Below are positions 1 to 6,918 of a DNA stretch of 29,742 bases, one piece after another; position 1 is the stretch's first letter, and every line of letters begins with the position of its first letter. The notes beneath the pieces are model-generated. The model worked only from the letters and a program-made list of their open reading frames with translations, was not told where the DNA came from and made no database searches. Made by a program: the position numbers and the translations under genes. This stretch comes from an uncultured Bacilli bacterium. GTDB lineage: Bacteria; Bacillota_I; Bacilli_A; RF39; UBA660. The DNA is taken from NCBI GenBank assembly GCA_910576985.1, contig CAJTLA010000014.1, positions 1 through 29,742 of the forward strand. The letters are read 5' to 3'.

Positions 1-1
1 A

Positions 2-109
2 CAGGCAAAACTAGAAACAGCTCACAATTTATTAGAACTTGGTATTGATATCAATGTGATCATAAAAGCAACAAATTTAACCGAAAAACAAATTAGACAA
101 TTTCAATAG
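2..109 (+). CDS. C-terminal fragment of Rpn/PD-(D/E)XK nuclease-type transposase-like protein (5' end outside window)
   Basis: Only the last 35 codons are inside the window, ending in TAG at 107-109. The tail reads as helix, short turn, then a helix-turn-helix-like segment (ELGIDINVIIKATNLTEKQI). This matches the usual end of Rpn-family recombination-promoting nuclease/putative transposase proteins, where a short 'LL..G.....I...T.L....I' motif closes the protein. The family assignment rests on that tail alone, so it is tentative. The reading frame is followed directly by a hairpin and T-run, so the gene is separate from the rpsB operon. Whether the gene is intact cannot be judged. Confidence 0.5.
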   Translation, partial: QAKLETAHNLLELGIDINVIIKATNLTEKQIRQFQ

Positions 110-123
110 AGATTGTTTTTTTT
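97..123 (+). terminator. Rho-independent terminator of the upstream partial gene
   Basis: An 8-bp stem (97-104 with 109-116, one G-U pair) and a 4-base loop are followed by a run of eight Ts. It overlaps the stop codon of the fragment above and insulates the rpsB operon. Confidence 0.65.
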
Positions 124-204
124 AGTTGTTAGTATATCCATCTCTTTCTTATAGTTGAGTAGGAACCTTTTTTTTAAAATTTTCCTAGAAAGAACTAAAA
201 AAAC

Positions 205-232
205 TTGTAATTGAATAAGATTATGGTATAAT
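205..232 (+). promoter_or_regulatory. Promoter of the rpsB-tsf operon
   Basis: TTGTAA at 205-210 and a perfect TATAAT at 227-232 are separated by 16 bp. The predicted start near 239 gives a leader of about 100 nt before the rpsB start codon, much longer than needed for translation alone. Confidence 0.65.
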
Positions 233-240
233 AATATTGG

Positions 241-338
241 CTTTTTAAAACACACAACGAGGATTTTTATGCCTAGTGCCAAATTGGTGGTGTAAAAAGT
301 TGAGTCGTTGGAGGAAATAACAAAAGGAGGAATAAAAA
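241..338 (+). promoter_or_regulatory. Structured rpsB leader, candidate S2 autoregulatory element
   Basis: The leader contains CAACGA (255-260) pairing with TCGTTG (305-310), closing a domain with an inner CCAAATTGG hairpin (279-287). The 3' arm lies just upstream of the AAAGGAGG ribosome site (323-330). Ribosomal-protein operons often carry such leaders bound by the encoded protein, so autogenous control by S2 is a reasonable inference. I did not match it to a named RNA family, and no folding was run. Confidence 0.45.
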
Positions 339-1364
339 ATGGCAGTAGTGTCAATGAGTTATTTATTAGAAGCTGGTGTTCATTTCGGTCATCAGACAAA
401 GAGATGGAACCCAAAAATGAAAGAATATATTTTTACTTCAAGAGACGATATTTATATTATCGACTTACAAAAAACAGCAAAAAAAATCGAAGAAGCCTAT
501 GCAGCAATGAAAAAAATTGCTGAAAATGGTGGGAAAGTTTTATTTGTAGGAACTAGAAAACAAGCAAGTGAAGCTACCAAAGAAGAAGCAATCCGCTCTG
601 AATCTTATTATGTAACAGAAAGATGGCTTGGTGGAACATTAACCAATTTCAAAACCATCAGAAGAAGAGTAAAAAGATTAGAAGATATCGAAAAAATGGA
701 AAAAGATGGAACATTTGACTTATTACCAAAAAAAGAAGTCATTGGTCTTAAAAAAGAATATGACAAATTAAATAAACTACTATGTGGTATTAGAGAAATG
801 CACAAATTGCCAAGTGCAATGTTTATTGTTGATCCATCAAAAGAAGATATCGCAATCAAAGAAGCAAGAAAACTAAACATTCCAGTGTTTGGAATCGTGG
901 ATACAAACTGTGACCCAGACATGGTAGACTATGTTATCCCAGGAAACGATGATGCCATTAGAGCTGTAAAACTGATTATTGGTGTTATGGCAAATGCCAT
1001 TGTAGAAGCCAATGGAGGAAAACTAGTAGATTATGTCACAATTGATGAAAAACATAAAAATGATAATGCAAGTGACATTATGCAAAAAGCTTTGGAAACA
1101 GTAAAAAGAAGAGAGCCAAGAAGATTTGAAAACAATCGTTCAAGAGATGGACGTAAACCATTTGATAAAAATCGTAGACCATCAGACAAAGTAGAACCTA
1201 ATAAAGAAGTAAAACAAGAAACTGTGAAAGAAGAAACAACCAAAGAAGAAAAAACAGACTTATCAAATCTTACAGTAGCAGAACTTCGTGAAATGGCAAA
1301 AAATAAAGACATCAAAGGTTATTCTACAATGAAAAAAGCGGAACTACTTGACGCTTTAAAATAA
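339..1364 (+). CDS. rpsB: 30S ribosomal protein S2 with a long C-terminal extension
   Basis: S2 is a component of the small ribosomal subunit near the mRNA exit side and is needed for S1 and initiation-complex docking in many bacteria. The first ~225 residues are canonical S2: the N-terminal 'LLEAGVHFGHQTKRWNPKM' signature, 'RWLGGTLTNFKTI' and the 'DTNCDPDMVDYVIPGNDDAI' region. At 341 aa it is about 100 residues longer than a typical S2. The extra part is a charged, low-complexity Arg/Lys/Glu linker (about residues 240-305). It ends in a compact segment (about 308-341, 'LTVAELREMAKNKDIKGYS') resembling the SAP/HeH/Rho-N type helix-extended-helix nucleic-acid-binding fold. The start is chosen for AAAGGAGG 8 bases upstream. 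It is the first gene of an operon with tsf, the usual order. Identity is certain; the role of the tail is inferred. Confidence 0.98.
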   Translation: MAVVSMSYLLEAGVHFGHQTKRWNPKMKEYIFTSRDDIYIIDLQKTAKKIEEAYAAMKKIAENGGKVLFVGTRKQASEATKEEAIRSESYYVTERWLGGTLTNFKTIRRRVKRLEDIEKMEKDGTFDLLPKKEVIGLKKEYDKLNKLLCGIREMHKLPSAMFIVDPSKEDIAIKEARKLNIPVFGIVDTNCDPDMVDYVIPGNDDAIRAVKLIIGVMANAIVEANGGKLVDYVTIDEKHKNDNASDIMQKALETVKRREPRRFENNRSRDGRKPFDKNRRPSDKVEPNKEVKQETVKEETTKEEKTDLSNLTVAELREMAKNKDIKGYSTMKKAELLDALK

Positions 1365-1369
1365 GACTG

Positions 1370-1398
1370 AAAAGATGGTTTAGAAAATCATCTTTTTT
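1370..1398 (+). terminator. Intercistronic hairpin between rpsB and tsf (attenuator-like)
   Basis: AAAAGATG (1370-1377) pairs with CATCTTTT (1389-1396) around an 11-base loop and is followed by Ts. It sits in the 55-bp rpsB-tsf gap. It could reduce tsf transcription relative to rpsB or shape mRNA decay. The T-run is short, so read-through is likely. Confidence 0.5.
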
Positions 1399-1419
1399 AA
1401 ATAAAAAGGAGAGAAAATT

Positions 1420-2292
1420 ATGATTAGTGCAAGTTTAGTAAAAGAACTAAGAGAAAAAACAGGAGCAGGAATGCTTGACTGTAAAAAAGCATTAGAAGCT
1501 AATAATGGAGACTTAAATGCCTCTGTTGATTGGTTAAGAGAAAAAGGAATTTCAAGCGCAAAGAAAAAAGCAGATCGAATCGCAGCAGAAGGGCTTGCCG
1601 CAATTTTAATTGAAGGAAATGATGCAGTAGCAGTAGAAATTAACTCTGAAACAGACTTTGTTGCAAAAAATGAAGAATTCAAAACATTAGTAGATGACGT
1701 ATTAAAAACAGTCATCAAAAGTGACGTAAATACAGTAGAAGAAGCATTGGAACTTTCAACAAATGAAGGAACAATTAATGACTTAATCGTTGCCAAAACA
1801 GCAAAAATCGGAGAAAAATTAAGCTTCAGAAGATTTGAGCACGTTAAGAAAAACGAAAATGAATCATTTGGATCATATATTCATATGGGAGGAAAAATAG
1901 CAGTTTTAACTCTTTTAAAAGGTGCAAATGAAGAAGTGGCAAGAGAAGTTGCAATGCATGCAGCAGCCATGAGACCAGCTTACGTAAAAACAAGTGAAGT
2001 TCCAACAGAAGAACTAGAAAGAGAAAAAACAGTATTAAAAGAACAAGCAATCAATGAAGGAAAACCAGCTGAAATCGCTGAAAAAATGGTAGCAGGAAGA
2101 ATTCAAAAATTTTATAAAGAAATTTGCTTAGAAGAACAACCATTTATCAAAGATGGAGACATAACAGTAGGAACATATGTAAAAAATAATGGTGGAGAAA
2201 TCTTAAAAATGATACGTTTTGAAGTAGGCGAAGGAATGGAAAAAAGAGAAGAAAACTTTGCAGAAGAAGTAGCAAAACAAATGGGACAATAA
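1420..2292 (+). CDS. tsf: Translation elongation factor Ts
   Basis: EF-Ts is the guanine-nucleotide exchange factor that recycles EF-Tu-GDP in the cytosol. The N-terminal UBA-like helix bundle has the signature 'KELREKTGAGMLDCKKALE', followed by 'INSETDFVAKNEEFK', which contains the TDFV residues that contact EF-Tu. Two core subdomains follow with 'VAMHAAAMRPAYV' and 'LEEQPFIKDGDITVG'. At 290 aa it is the normal bacterial length. ATG at 1420 has AAGGAGAG at the right spacing. It is co-transcribed with rpsB across a hairpin and closed by a terminator right at the stop codon. Confidence 0.98.
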   Translation: MISASLVKELREKTGAGMLDCKKALEANNGDLNASVDWLREKGISSAKKKADRIAAEGLAAILIEGNDAVAVEINSETDFVAKNEEFKTLVDDVLKTVIKSDVNTVEEALELSTNEGTINDLIVAKTAKIGEKLSFRRFEHVKKNENESFGSYIHMGGKIAVLTLLKGANEEVAREVAMHAAAMRPAYVKTSEVPTEELEREKTVLKEQAINEGKPAEIAEKMVAGRIQKFYKEICLEEQPFIKDGDITVGTYVKNNGGEILKMIRFEVGEGMEKREENFAEEVAKQMGQ

Positions 2293-2312
2293 TGACTTCG
2301 GTCATTTTTTTT
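2291..2312 (+). terminator. Terminator of the rpsB-tsf operon
   Basis: AATGAC-TTCG-GTCATT forms a 6-bp stem closed by a UUCG tetraloop, followed by eight Ts. It overlaps the tsf stop codon. Confidence 0.85.
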
Positions 2313-2314
2313 GT

Positions 2315-2342
2315 GAAAAAAACTATTTTGTTACAAATAGTT
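2315..2342 (-). terminator. Terminator of yigZ (minus strand)
   Basis: On the minus strand AACTATT (2342-2336) pairs with AATAGTT (2327-2321) and is followed by seven Ts (2322-2316). It overlaps the end of yigZ and faces the tsf terminator, so the two convergent genes are separately terminated. Confidence 0.65.
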
Positions 2343-2910
2343 CTTGTTCAATAGAAACTTCCGATATTGTATTCAAAACAGACTTTAAGTCTTCATAAAC
2401 TTCATTAGTAATCCAAACATGATAAACAATATTTTCTTGATATTGCTTATGAAATATAACCGCATTTTGTAAGACATAATTCATTTGTTTTTCATTTGGA
2501 TAAGAAAATGTACAAATAATCTGTTTACCTAAAACTAGGTCCACAATATGAGCCTCTTTTAAAGTTTCTACAACAGAATTGGAATAAGCGCGAACCAAAC
2601 CACCAGCCCCCAATTTAATACCACCAAAATAACGAACCACAACACAAAGAATATAATTTAAATTCTGCTTTTCTAAAACATTTAAAATTGGCATTCCAGC
2701 CGTCCCACTAGGTTCCCCATCATCAGAAGCCCGTTTTTCACTCCCACAAATATAAGCATAACAATAATGAGTTGCACCAACAAATTCCTGTTTTACCAAA
2801 TCCAATTCTTTTTTTACCTCTAAAATATCACGAACAGGTATTAATAGACAAATAAATTTTGACTTTTGAACCACAATTGCATGAGTGGCTTTTGAATCAA
2901 TACTAAGCAT
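2323..2910 (-). CDS. yigZ: YigZ/IMPACT (UPF0029) family protein
   Basis: This is a cytosolic protein of the YigZ/IMPACT family, related in fold to ribosomal-protein S5 domain 2 and EF-G domain IV and suggested to act in translation control. Its bacterial role is poorly defined. The family signature is clear in residues about 55-115: 'ASDDGEPSGTAGMPIL', then 'VVRYFGGIKLGAGGLVRAY'. The first domain is followed by the smaller C-terminal DUF1949-like ferredoxin-type domain (about 130-195). The length of 195 aa is typical. The start has AGGTGATC upstream on the minus strand, and a TATAAT lies at 2935-2930. It is transcribed towards tsf and divergently from the radical SAM gene. Confidence 0.93.
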   Translation of the reverse strand: MLSIDSKATHAIVVQKSKFICLLIPVRDILEVKKELDLVKQEFVGATHYCYAYICGSEKRASDDGEPSGTAGMPILNVLEKQNLNYILCVVVRYFGGIKLGAGGLVRAYSNSVVETLKEAHIVDLVLGKQIICTFSYPNEKQMNYVLQNAVIFHKQYQENIVYHVWITNEVYEDLKSVLNTISEVSIEQELFVTK

Positions 2911-2938
2911 ACAAGATCACCTAATTCATATTATATCA

Positions 2939-2967
2939 TTGATTATTTTAAAAATTAATGTTATAGT
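2939..2967 (+). promoter_or_regulatory. Promoter of the radical SAM-MazG gene
   Basis: TTGATT (2939-2944) and TATAGT (2962-2967) are separated by 17 bp. This lies in the divergent intergenic region, overlapping the likely upstream region of the yigZ promoter (minus-strand TATAAT at 2935-2930, weak -35). Confidence 0.55.
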
Positions 2968-3008
2968 AGAAATAATTTTTTTATGAAGGAAGGTATATAA
3001 GGTATATT

Positions 3009-4679
3009 ATGATTAAAGAAGTAAAAATAGAACTAACAGAACATTGCGAAAGAGAATGCATCCATTGTTCCAGTAAAGCTCAAAAAATACAATTTCAATA
3101 CTTAGATGAAACTTTAGTGAAAAGAATCATTCATGAAGCAACTCTTTTAAAAGCACGAAGTATTGTATTTACAGGTGGAGAAGCAACACTATATCCAAAA
3201 CTACCAAATCTAATAGAGTATGCTCATAGCAAAGGATTGCAAACAAAACTATATACTATGTGTGATCCAGATCAAGAAAGCATAAAATTGCTTCATGACT
3301 TAACCTTTTATGGGCTAGATGAAATTATTTATTCTACCGCTTACTGTCTCACAAGAGACTCTGTAGTAACATTAGAAAGACTACAGCATTTTTTCCCAAG
3401 ACTACTCGAAAACAAAAACGTGTCACTAGGATTTCACCACACAATTACAAAAGAAACACAACAAGATATAGATGACATTACTCATTTATTCTTTTCCCTA
3501 CCAAAAGATCAAATGACCAAATTATCATTTCTTCGTTTTGTCCCACATGGAAGAGGAACGAAAGATCTACAACTTTCTCGAAAAGAATTAATGGACTTAA
3601 AAGAAAAACTTTCCTCATATCAAAAACAATATGGAGATCGTATTCGATTAGGAAGTCCATGGAACTTTTTAGGAATCAGTTATACCCCATGTAGTGCAGC
3701 AACAAAAACGATGATTGTTGGTTTTGATGGCCATGTATACCCTTGCGATGCAATGAAATACTTTGATTACTTTGGATCTGGTGGAAACATATACCAATCC
3801 TCTTTACCAGAAATTTATGATTCTGAATATTTTAAACAAATACGAGAATGGAATCATACAGTAGGGGACACCTGTCTACAATGTCATAACCTCAAAACAT
3901 GTCGAGGAGGTTGTCTTGGACAAAAAATGATCGATCTCATGAGTGATGATTTGACATTCACTTCTTATGGAAAAATAGCAAGAAGAACCATGAATAGTTT
4001 TGACACAAATGAACTAAAAAAAATGAATGGAGAAATGGGAATTGTAGGAGAAATAGGAGAACTAATAGACCTATTAAAAAAATATAAAACCCATAATTTA
4101 ACAGAAGAAAGTAAAACAATTATTCGTAAGAATTTAGAAATAGAAATTGGTGATATTGTATGGTATCTAGCAGCCTCTTTATCTAGCTTTTACCAGTTTG
4201 AATTTACAGATATTGGAAACTTTATAGTTCAGAAAACATCACTACAAAAAAAATCAATAGATGGAGGATCTATTGAAGAAAGTGCTAAAAGACGTGATCC
4301 AGAATGCCTAATGAAGGTAGAACAAAATGAAATTCCAATTTCTTATTTGGATCAACTTCTAAATGATGATTACTGCTTTGATAGTGAGTGGAAAAGTCTT
4401 GTTCAAGCAGCCTGCGAAATTATTTATTCTAACAATAGAGAAGAAGTATTAGAAAGAAGCGCTATTTTACTACTGACTTTATCCAAAATTGCTAAAATGG
4501 AACTTGGTATTTCAATGGAAAAAATACTATCTCAAAATATTGAAAAATTGAAACAACGTTATGAGACAGGATTTGATTCAAATATTGCTAGTTCTAGAAT
4601 TCAATTATTGGCAGACTATAAAAATAGTGAACCACCAAAGGTTTATGAAAAAACAAATATCATTCAAAAATTCCTTTAA
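3009..4679 (+). CDS. Radical SAM/SPASM protein fused to MazG-like pyrophosphohydrolase domain(s)
   Basis: The N-terminus carries a radical SAM cluster motif C-x3-C-x2-C (C13, C17, C20) and the SAM-binding 'FTGGEATLYP' segment. After the barrel comes a SPASM-type auxiliary cluster region: 'YTPC', 'DGHVYPCDA', then C-x2-C-x5-C-x3-C in 'CLQCHNLKTCRGGC'. From about residue 340 the sequence changes to an all-helical MazG-like fold with the metal-binding pattern E348-I-G-E351 ... E379-I-G-D382 followed by WYLA. A second helical half (about 455-530) ends in 'NIEKLKQRYETGFD', a typical MazG C-terminal signature, so the MazG part may be duplicated or split by an insert. SPASM proteins usually modify peptides or proteins, and MazG enzymes hydrolyse NTPs or dNTPs to NMP and PPi. 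I do not know the substrate of the fusion. No small precursor-peptide gene is adjacent except the 25-aa membrane peptide downstream. Confidence 0.8.
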   Translation: MIKEVKIELTEHCERECIHCSSKAQKIQFQYLDETLVKRIIHEATLLKARSIVFTGGEATLYPKLPNLIEYAHSKGLQTKLYTMCDPDQESIKLLHDLTFYGLDEIIYSTAYCLTRDSVVTLERLQHFFPRLLENKNVSLGFHHTITKETQQDIDDITHLFFSLPKDQMTKLSFLRFVPHGRGTKDLQLSRKELMDLKEKLSSYQKQYGDRIRLGSPWNFLGISYTPCSAATKTMIVGFDGHVYPCDAMKYFDYFGSGGNIYQSSLPEIYDSEYFKQIREWNHTVGDTCLQCHNLKTCRGGCLGQKMIDLMSDDLTFTSYGKIARRTMNSFDTNELKKMNGEMGIVGEIGELIDLLKKYKTHNLTEESKTIIRKNLEIEIGDIVWYLAASLSSFYQFEFTDIGNFIVQKTSLQKKSIDGGSIEESAKRRDPECLMKVEQNEIPISYLDQLLNDDYCFDSEWKSLVQAACEIIYSNNREEVLERSAILLLTLSKIAKMELGISMEKILSQNIEKLKQRYETGFDSNIASSRIQLLADYKNSEPPKVYEKTNIIQKFL

Positions 4680-4692
4680 AAATAAAGGAATT
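4669..4692 (+). terminator. Inverted repeat at the end of the radical SAM gene
   Basis: AATTCCTTT and AAAGGAATT form a perfect 9-bp stem with a 6-base loop across the stop codon. No strong T-run follows, so it is a weak terminator or an mRNA 3'-end stabiliser. Confidence 0.4.
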
Positions 4693-4696
4693 ATAC

Positions 4697-4725
4697 TTTA
4701 CAATGTAGTACTGTTTTAGTATAAT
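4697..4725 (+). promoter_or_regulatory. Promoter of the 25-aa membrane peptide gene
   Basis: TTTACA (4697-4702), a 17-bp spacer and a perfect TATAAT (4720-4725). The predicted start near 4732 leaves a leader of about 60 nt before the ATG at 4794. Confidence 0.75.
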
Positions 4726-4793
4726 CATAAATGGATATATTTGATTTATGTCAGGTGCTTTTCTTTCTAATAATATAGAAAGGAGAGGAACTT

Positions 4794-4871
4794 ATGAAAA
4801 AGAACGAAAAAGGTCTTTATATCATAATCCTCTTATTATTTTTAATAGTTTTTATCCTATTAGCAAAATAA
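4794..4871 (+). CDS. 25-aa hydrophobic membrane peptide, candidate type I toxin
   Basis: This tiny ORF encodes MKKNEKG, a hydrophobic stretch of about 17 residues (LYIIILLLFLIVFILLA) and a final Lys. It is a single transmembrane helix with a positively charged N-terminus. It is preceded by AGAAAGGAGAGG at 6-8 bases from the ATG, an excellent ribosome site, and by its own strong promoter. These signals make translation likely despite the size. Architecture and location resemble Fst/Ldr, TxpA and BsrG-type type I toxins: short membrane peptide, own promoter, and an oppositely directed promoter downstream giving an RNA that overlaps the mRNA 3' end. I do not recognise the exact sequence. It could alternatively be a small regulatory membrane peptide. 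Confidence 0.7.
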   Translation: MKKNEKGLYIIILLLFLIVFILLAK

Positions 4872-4913
4872 AAAAGGCATCTGATTTCTCACATTTGTGA
4901 TTTGTCAGATGCC
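4870..4913 (-). terminator. Terminator of the antisense RNA
   Basis: GGCATCTGA (4876-4884) pairs with TCAGATGCC (4905-4913), with an inner TCACA-TT-TGTGA helix. Reading the minus strand, the stem is followed by six Ts (4875-4870), a complete intrinsic terminator. On the plus strand no T-run follows the same stem, so its polarity is minus. Confidence 0.75.
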
Positions 4914-4926
4914 AAGCTCAAAATAT

Positions 4927-4967
4927 AAGGAAAGCATTTGATACGAAACAATCAAATGTATCCTTTT
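4927..4967 (+). terminator. Terminator of the peptide mRNA
   Basis: AAGGA (4927-4931) and CATTTGAT (4935-4942) pair with ATCAAATG (4951-4958) and TCCTT (4961-4965). The stem is followed by five Ts on the plus strand. Confidence 0.65.
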
Positions 4968-4997
4968 TATTATGTAAGAAACTTACTTACATGCTTT

Positions 4998-5026
4998 ATT
5001 ATACTATAAATTATTTTTCATTTCAA
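4998..5026 (-). promoter_or_regulatory. Minus-strand promoter of the antisense RNA
   Basis: Read on the minus strand: TTGAAA (5026-5021), exactly 17 bp, then TATAAT (5003-4998). No minus-strand gene lies in front of it, so the promoter appears to serve a short RNA. Confidence 0.7.
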
Positions 5027-5101
5027 TAAATCAGAACACATTTTATAAAAAAACGATTCCAATTTATCAAAAAAAACATTATAATAAAAAAAGGTGATAC
5101 T

Positions 5102-6874
5102 ATGATCAAAGAAAAATTATCCTTAGTACCAAACTTACCAGGATGCTACCTGATGAAAAACTATGATGGTGTAATTATCTATGTAGGAAAAGCCAAAAAA
5201 CTAAAAAATCGATTAAGTTCATACTTTAGAGGAAAACATACAGGTAAAACAGCCAAACTTGTAAGTGAAATTGTAGACTTTGAATATATGGTAGTGGGAA
5301 GTGAAACAGAAGCCTTTATATTAGAAATTAACCTAATCAAAAAATATGATCCCAAATATAATATTTTATTAAGAGATGACAAAAGCTACCCCTATATTGA
5401 ACTATCCACAGAAGGAATTCCTAAACTTTCTGTCGTAAGAAATATTCATAGAAAAAAAAGAAACAGAGAACATCTATATGGACCATATCCAAATGTTACA
5501 GCTGCAAGAAATACAGTAAACTTATTGAATAGAATGTATCCACTTAGAAAATGTAGTACGTACGCAAAAAAGCCATGTCTTTATTTTCATATTAAACAAT
5601 GCCTAGGTTATTGTACCAATCAAATAAATCCAGATTACATTCATCAAATGGTAATAGACATCATTCGTTTTCTAAAAGGAGACCACAGTTTAATTACAAA
5701 AAAAATAGAAGAAGAAATGTATCTAGAAAGTAGCAAAATGCATTATGAAAAAGCAAAAGAACTAAAAGAATTACTAGACTATATTAAAATTACTTTGACA
5801 AGACAAAAAGTAGAAATAGGAGATACAGTTGACCGTGATGTATGGGGATACTTTCAAGAGAAAGGATATCTATCCTTACAAGTTTTCTTTATTAGAGGCG
5901 GAAAAATATTAGAAAGACATTCTAAAATATTTCCATATGTAGATGAAATAGAAGAAGAAATGAGTATGTATATAGCCAAATTTTATGAAAAAAATGTAAT
6001 CCCACCAAAAGAAATTTTAGTTCCAGAAATACTAGATACAGAACTATTATCAGAATACTTAAAAATTTCAGTCAAAGCACCTCAAAGAGGAGAGAAAAAA
6101 AGAATTATTGAAATGGTATCAGAAAACGCTAAAATAGGATTAGAAGAACAATTTGAACTTATCAACAAAGACGAAGAAAGAACTGTTCTAGCCAATGAAG
6201 AACTTGCAAAAATTTTAAACTTAAAAAAACTAGATCGAATTGAAATATTTGATAACTCTAATTTATTTGGGACCTTTAATGTATCAGGAATGGTTGTCTT
6301 TAAAAACGGTAGACCATCCAAAAATGATTACCGAAAATTTAAAATTAGTGTAGACAAAAATGATGATTATGGAACTATGAGGGAAGTCATGTATCGTAGA
6401 TACTTTCGAGTCCTTAAAGACAACTTAGAAAAACCAGACTTAATTATTGTAGATGGCGGAATTGGCCAAATGCATGTTGCACGAGAAGTATTAAATAGCT
6501 TAAACATGAATATTATGGTAGTAGGGCTAAAAAAAGATGACAAACATAGTACTAGTCAATTATTAGCATTCGATCCAATAGAACAAATTGAAATAGATAA
6601 AAAAAGCAATTTATTCTATTACTTAGAGCGCATGCAAGATGAAGTCCATAACTTTACCATACATTATCATCAGCAACTCAGGAGTAAAGGCTCACTAGAA
6701 AGTGTACTAGATATGGTAGAAGGAATTGGTTCAAAAAGAAAAAAAGAATTACTCAAAAAATACAAAACCATTACCAAACTAAAAACACTTTCACAAGAAG
6801 AGCTATCTACCATTTTACCACCAACAGTAGCCCAAAATTTATTTCAGTTTCTAAAAGAATATAATGAAACTTGA
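5102..6874 (+). CDS. uvrC: UvrABC excinuclease subunit C
   Basis: UvrC makes the 3' and 5' incisions around bulky DNA lesions after UvrA/UvrB loading. The N-terminal GIY-YIG nuclease domain is present ('PGCYLMKNYDGVIIYVGKAK', then 'LKNRLSSYF'). The UVR motif for UvrB contact is at about 200-235 ('KIEEEMYLESSKMHYEKAKE'). The RNase H-like C-terminal nuclease domain has 'IEIFDNSNLFGT', 'LIIVDGGIGQM' and 'DEVHNFTIHYH'. A terminal helix-hairpin-helix segment ('MVEGIGSKRKKELLKKY') follows. The length of 590 aa is normal. ATG at 5102 has AAGGTGAT upstream. The next gene begins 45 bp after the TGA stop with its own ribosome site, so the pair may be co-transcribed. Confidence 0.97.
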   Translation: MIKEKLSLVPNLPGCYLMKNYDGVIIYVGKAKKLKNRLSSYFRGKHTGKTAKLVSEIVDFEYMVVGSETEAFILEINLIKKYDPKYNILLRDDKSYPYIELSTEGIPKLSVVRNIHRKKRNREHLYGPYPNVTAARNTVNLLNRMYPLRKCSTYAKKPCLYFHIKQCLGYCTNQINPDYIHQMVIDIIRFLKGDHSLITKKIEEEMYLESSKMHYEKAKELKELLDYIKITLTRQKVEIGDTVDRDVWGYFQEKGYLSLQVFFIRGGKILERHSKIFPYVDEIEEEMSMYIAKFYEKNVIPPKEILVPEILDTELLSEYLKISVKAPQRGEKKRIIEMVSENAKIGLEEQFELINKDEERTVLANEELAKILNLKKLDRIEIFDNSNLFGTFNVSGMVVFKNGRPSKNDYRKFKISVDKNDDYGTMREVMYRRYFRVLKDNLEKPDLIIVDGGIGQMHVAREVLNSLNMNIMVVGLKKDDKHSTSQLLAFDPIEQIEIDKKSNLFYYLERMQDEVHNFTIHYHQQLRSKGSLESVLDMVEGIGSKRKKELLKKYKTITKLKTLSQEELSTILPPTVAQNLFQFLKEYNET

Positions 6875-6918
6875 TTTTTATAAAAAATTATATTATGATA
6901 ATATCAGGAGGGTTTACA

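Larger units (their letters stand above)
4870..4991 (-). ncRNA. Candidate antisense RNA (putative type I antitoxin)
   Basis: A consensus promoter on the minus strand (-35 5026-5021, -10 5003-4998) predicts a start near 4991. The transcript would run left through two hairpins and stop at a hairpin plus six Ts (ending about 4870), giving an RNA of about 120 nt. It would be fully complementary to the last ~100 nt of the peptide mRNA, which is expected to end near 4967. The overlap begins one base from the peptide stop codon. The RNA was inferred from promoter and terminator signals, not observed. Confidence 0.55.

Noticed and set aside
103..414. Minus-strand 103-codon frame covering the rpsB leader.
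   Set aside because: No ribosome site, composition of translated A/T-rich intergenic DNA, and it covers a promoter and leader.
4876..4913. Plus-strand terminator immediately after the 25-aa ORF.
   Set aside because: No T-run follows on the plus strand, whereas six Ts follow on the minus strand; it terminates the antisense RNA instead.
6871..6918. Upstream in-frame start of the WG-repeat gene overlapping the uvrC stop.
   Set aside because: No ribosome site there and the added residues lie outside the repeat fold; the ATG at 6919 follows AGGAGG.
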